Part shown: one piece after another, positions 5,228 to 7,875 of the stretch
How positions within the stretch are numbered: the stretch's first letter is position 1
How the letters are laid out: every line of letters starts with the position of its first letter
Source of the DNA: Lentisphaerota bacterium
GTDB taxonomy: Bacteria > Verrucomicrobiota > Kiritimatiellia > UBA8416 > JAFGTH01
DNA: 7,875 nucleotides
Reading direction: 5' to 3'
NCBI GenBank assembly: GCA_016934225.1
Contig: JAFGTH010000236.1
Span: forward strand, 1 to 7,875
Translations under genes and position numbers: made by a program
Notes under the pieces: model-generated
What the model saw: only the letters and a program-made list of their open reading frames with translations
The model's database searches: none
What the model was told of the DNA's origin: nothing

Positions 5228-6583
5228 ATGGGCGGTAAACATTCTATTTTGTCGCTGAAAATTATTGCCGTTTTGCTTGTGCTGGCCACTGCGGCGCTTG
5301 CAGGCGTGAGTTTATGGCTGTTGCGCCGGATACAGAAACAGTCTGCGCATATTGAAGCGGCCGAATCTGTGATTGAGCGCGGGAAAAATATGATCTCGAT
5401 CCTCGCGTCCGACCCGATGGTTCATTCTGCCATGGAGCAGGATCATGATTGGACGCGGTTCTCGCGGCAGGTAAATGCGATACACGCAGTCGAGAATGGA
5501 TTGCAGTACGTTTCAATCGTAAAAAACGATGTTACGGTATTTCACGAACAAACCGGCGCGGCGGATTCATCTGCCGGCGTAGACGCGCAGACGGCGCTCG
5601 GTCTTGACAGCGAAATACAGATATCAAGGAAGATTCTGGGGATTGGAACCAATCGTGTTCCCGTGGTTGTGTTTGTGACGCAATGGTACGGCGATACAGG
5701 AACAACTAATCGTATCGAGCTTGCTTTGAAACGGGAAACTCTTGAGCGTGAAGAAGCCGGCATGGTCGGAGCAATCGGGTCAATGTTTAAAATATCACTG
5801 GTCACTGTGATTGTGTCGTTTGTTCTGTGCGCTTTATTGGTCTTCCTGATTATGCTAAGAGAAACGACTCGGGAGGAGCAACGGAGAAAACAGGAACATC
5901 TTGCATTTGCCGGCGTGCTTGCAAACGGCATAGTCCATGATTTCCGCAATCCGATGTCGGCGTTGCGTCTGGATGTTCAGATGTTGCGAAAAGAGATTGA
6001 AAAAGAAGGAACTGCGGACCTTGCCCGCATGAGGAATTTAGCCGACCGATCGCGCGAAACGATAGATCGAATGGATCGCGTTTTCAATGAATTTCTGTTC
6101 ATGTCGAAACCTGCGTCGGATGAGATGAGCAACCTGGATATATGCAATAGCATTAGTGGTTGTCTGGCGGCATTGGCGCCGCGGCTGGAACAGTCGCATG
6201 TTACCGTTAATCTACAAATGCCTGAGACCCCATTAATTGTGTGTGCCGATGAAGCGGCAATTCGCAGAGCGTTTATGAATGTGCTTACAAATGCAGTGCA
6301 ATTTTCTCCGCCGGGCCAGCAGATATCAATTCATGCGAGTGTCGAACACGGGAAAGCTTGCGTTGCTGTTGCAGACATGGGCCCGGGTGTGCCGGAAAGT
6401 CAAATGGATCGTATATTCGAAATGTTTGTGTCCATGCGCAAGGGTGGAACAGGACTAGGCTTGTTTTTTGCCAAGGCATCTATAGAAAGATGCGGAGGCG
6501 CCATAGATGTAGCGAATGTGCCTGGCGCCGGAGCGCGTTTCACAATACGTTTGCCGATCGTAGAACAAGATGAGAAAGCCTAA
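5228..6583 (+). CDS. Membrane sensor histidine kinase, NtrB/AtoS-like, partner of the downstream regulator
   Basis: This 451-residue protein has a first membrane segment at about 9-31, an external sensor region at about 32-186 and a second membrane segment at about 188-210. Only about 26 residues separate that segment from the H-box, so there is no room for a HAMP domain; a short charged helix (RETTREEQRRKQE) links them. The H-box is GIVHDFRNPMSAL with phospho-acceptor His237. The catalytic domain shows the N-box (NVLTNAVQFSP, Asn351/Asn355), G1 (DMGPGVP, Asp383), an F-box (IFEMFVSM) and G2 (GGTGLGL, 406-412), so it looks fully active. The sensor part could be a Cache/PDC-like fold, but I cannot assign a ligand. 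Its end overlaps the regulator start by 14 bases, which implies translational coupling and a cognate pair. The ATG has only a weak AAGA-type ribosome site. Confidence 0.92.
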   Translation: MGGKHSILSLKIIAVLLVLATAALAGVSLWLLRRIQKQSAHIEAAESVIERGKNMISILASDPMVHSAMEQDHDWTRFSRQVNAIHAVENGLQYVSIVKNDVTVFHEQTGAADSSAGVDAQTALGLDSEIQISRKILGIGTNRVPVVVFVTQWYGDTGTTNRIELALKRETLEREEAGMVGAIGSMFKISLVTVIVSFVLCALLVFLIMLRETTREEQRRKQEHLAFAGVLANGIVHDFRNPMSALRLDVQMLRKEIEKEGTADLARMRNLADRSRETIDRMDRVFNEFLFMSKPASDEMSNLDICNSISGCLAALAPRLEQSHVTVNLQMPETPLIVCADEAAIRRAFMNVLTNAVQFSPPGQQISIHASVEHGKACVAVADMGPGVPESQMDRIFEMFVSMRKGGTGLGLFFAKASIERCGGAIDVANVPGAGARFTIRLPIVEQDEKA

Positions 6584-7875
6584 AATACTTTTGGTGGAAG
6601 ACGATACAAGTGGGCGCAGATCCGTTTCAGAAGCGCTGGAGGACGCCGGTTGCGAAGTTGTCGGCGTGGAGTCGGGCGAACAGGGAATAGACTGTTTCAG
6701 TAATGAAAGTTTTGATGTCGTTCTCACGGATTTGGTCTTGCCCGGTCTTGATGGTGTTGATTTGTTGGGCAGGATCAGGGAATTGAATGACGGAGCGCCG
6801 GTGCTGATCATGACGGCGTATGGAACTGTCCCAACTGCAGTTGCAGCCATGAAGGCTGGCGCCTATGATTACATCACAAAGCCTCTTGATCTCGACGATC
6901 TTCAGACGAAAATTAAAAGAGCCGTTGAAGTAAGTCGTTTGAGAACCGAAGTGTCTCGACTGAGGGACTCGGTAGCCGACCGATTCGGGTCTTCCAACAT
7001 GATAGCCGAATCCGCAGCTATGCAGGCTGTCGTGAGGCAGGTGCGCGCTATTGCGGATACCGCGGCAACGGTTTTATTGCAGGGCGAAAGCGGCACTGGA
7101 AAGGAAGTGGTGGCGCGAGCGCTCCACGCGGACGGCAGCCGCAACGACGGTCCGTTCATCGCGGTTAATTGCGGCGCTTTCGCTGACACGCTTTTGGAAT
7201 CGGAACTTTTTGGTCACGAAAAAGGCGCCTTCACCGGAGCGAGAGAATTGCGGCGCGGCGCTTTTGAACGAGCGAACGGCGGAACCATTTTCCTCGATGA
7301 AGTCGGAAACGCTCCTGAAAATGTTCAGGTTAAACTGCTGCGTATTCTTGAAGATCGCGAAGTAACCAGAGTGGGTGGCGAGAGGGGCTTTACAATTGAT
7401 GCGCGTGTCATTTCTGCTTCAAACCGTGATTTGGACGAACTTGTCGCTGAAGGTCGTTTTCGAGAAGATCTTCTGTATAGATTGAGGGTTGTCACAATTG
7501 AGTTGCCGCCGCTTCGCGACCGAATCGCCGATATTCGGCCTTTGGCTGACCGTTTTGTGACAATGGCGTGCGAGACGCACGGACGCAGTATAAGCGGTCT
7601 GTCGGACGAATGTTATGAGATTTTGGAGCGGCATGATTGGCCGGGCAATGTGCGCGAACTTCGCAACGTCATTGAATCGGCCGTTGTGATGGCTTCCGGA
7701 ACGGTCTTGCGTCCTGAAGACATGCGTATTCGTACGGTTAATTCTGCCCGCACCGAATTTTTTATTCCTGATGGAATGACGCTGGAGAAAATGGAAAAGA
7801 CTGCCTTGCTTCAGGTTCTTGGACAACTCAACGGTAACCGTACTCTGGCTGCGGAAAAACTCGGTGTGTCCAGAC
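6570..7875 (+). CDS. Sigma-54-dependent NtrC-family response regulator, runs off right edge
   Basis: The first 435 codons are present, starting at the ATG at 6570-6572 inside the end of the kinase gene. The receiver domain (about 4-118) has the acidic pair Asp11/Asp12, phospho-acceptor Asp54 (VLTDLVLPGLDG), Thr82 and Lys104. The AAA+ domain (about 140-375) has Walker A GESGTGKE (172-179), the sigma-54-contacting loop GAFTGA (219-224), Walker B GGTIFLDE (237-244), the arginine-finger region FREDLLYRL (297-305) and WPGNVRELRN (357-366). A Fis-type helix-turn-helix begins at about 405 (LQVLGQLNGNRTLAAEKLGVSR) and is cut by the window edge, probably only some 10-30 residues short of the end. All motifs needed for ATP-driven opening of sigma-54 promoters are intact. 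Phosphorylated by the kinase just upstream, it should bind palindromes far upstream of -24/-12 promoters. One such promoter is seen at 2588-2604, though targets may also lie outside the window. Confidence 0.95.
   Translation, partial: MRKPKILLVEDDTSGRRSVSEALEDAGCEVVGVESGEQGIDCFSNESFDVVLTDLVLPGLDGVDLLGRIRELNDGAPVLIMTAYGTVPTAVAAMKAGAYDYITKPLDLDDLQTKIKRAVEVSRLRTEVSRLRDSVADRFGSSNMIAESAAMQAVVRQVRAIADTAATVLLQGESGTGKEVVARALHADGSRNDGPFIAVNCGAFADTLLESELFGHEKGAFTGARELRRGAFERANGGTIFLDEVGNAPENVQVKLLRILEDREVTRVGGERGFTIDARVISASNRDLDELVAEGRFREDLLYRLRVVTIELPPLRDRIADIRPLADRFVTMACETHGRSISGLSDECYEILERHDWPGNVRELRNVIESAVVMASGTVLRPEDMRIRTVNSARTEFFIPDGMTLEKMEKTALLQVLGQLNGNRTLAAEKLGVSR

Noticed and set aside
7419..7826. 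135-codon open frame on the minus strand
   Set aside because: It lies wholly within the AAA+ and C-terminal regions of the response regulator, whose motifs are continuous through this stretch.
1..7875. Mobile element or defence system
   Set aside because: I saw no transposase, integrase, toxin-antitoxin pair, nuclease, terminal repeats or repeat-spacer array, and gene composition looks uniform across the window.

Overview
The window is a stretch of bacterial chromosome of moderate GC content with dense, mostly SD-led genes. It probably comes from a Gram-negative, diderm organism: there is an exported Do/HtrA protease, a membrane-anchored small heat-shock protein and a transmembrane NtrC-type two-component system. 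The cytoplasmic-looking sialidase-family protein has the plan (RNSEG..., NNDR, LQEPG, five Asp boxes) that I associate with planctomycete, verrucomicrobial and lentisphaeral genomes. A PVC-group origin is therefore my best guess, held weakly. There are no rRNA or tRNA genes, insertion sequences, CRISPR arrays or phage genes in view.

Layout. The left third (1-2572) is read on the minus strand: an alpha-crystallin (Hsp20) protein with an N-terminal membrane anchor, then a complete HtrA/DegQ-like periplasmic serine protease 38 bases downstream, then, after 151 bases, the start of an ABC-2 type ATPase gene that runs off the left edge. From 2747 everything is on the plus strand: a sialidase/BNR-repeat protein and an unassigned protein, probably an alpha/alpha toroid, 17 bases apart; then a sensor histidine kinase overlapping by 14 bases a sigma-54-dependent NtrC-family response regulator that runs off the right edge.

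Regulatory picture. The 174-base divergent intergenic region (2573-2746) holds the most informative non-coding signal. It has a near-consensus sigma-54 (-24/-12) promoter on the minus strand with the exact 10-base spacing between GG and GC, facing the Hsp20-HtrA genes. An 18-bp palindrome lies just upstream of it, and a GTCAC-N6-GTGAC palindrome lies about 98 bases upstream of the predicted start, where NtrC-family activators usually bind. Because a sigma-54 activator with an intact GAFTGA loop is encoded in the same window, a simple model is that this two-component system, or a paralogue, switches on an envelope protein quality-control operon. The promoter is seen in the sequence; the link to this particular regulator is inference.

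The sialidase/toroid pair looks like a small glycan-processing unit. Neither protein has a signal peptide, so it would act on imported sugars inside the cell. Points worth checking: the Asp of the HtrA catalytic triad is Glu here, and the predicted sigma-54 start site conflicts with the longer start codons of the Hsp20 gene.
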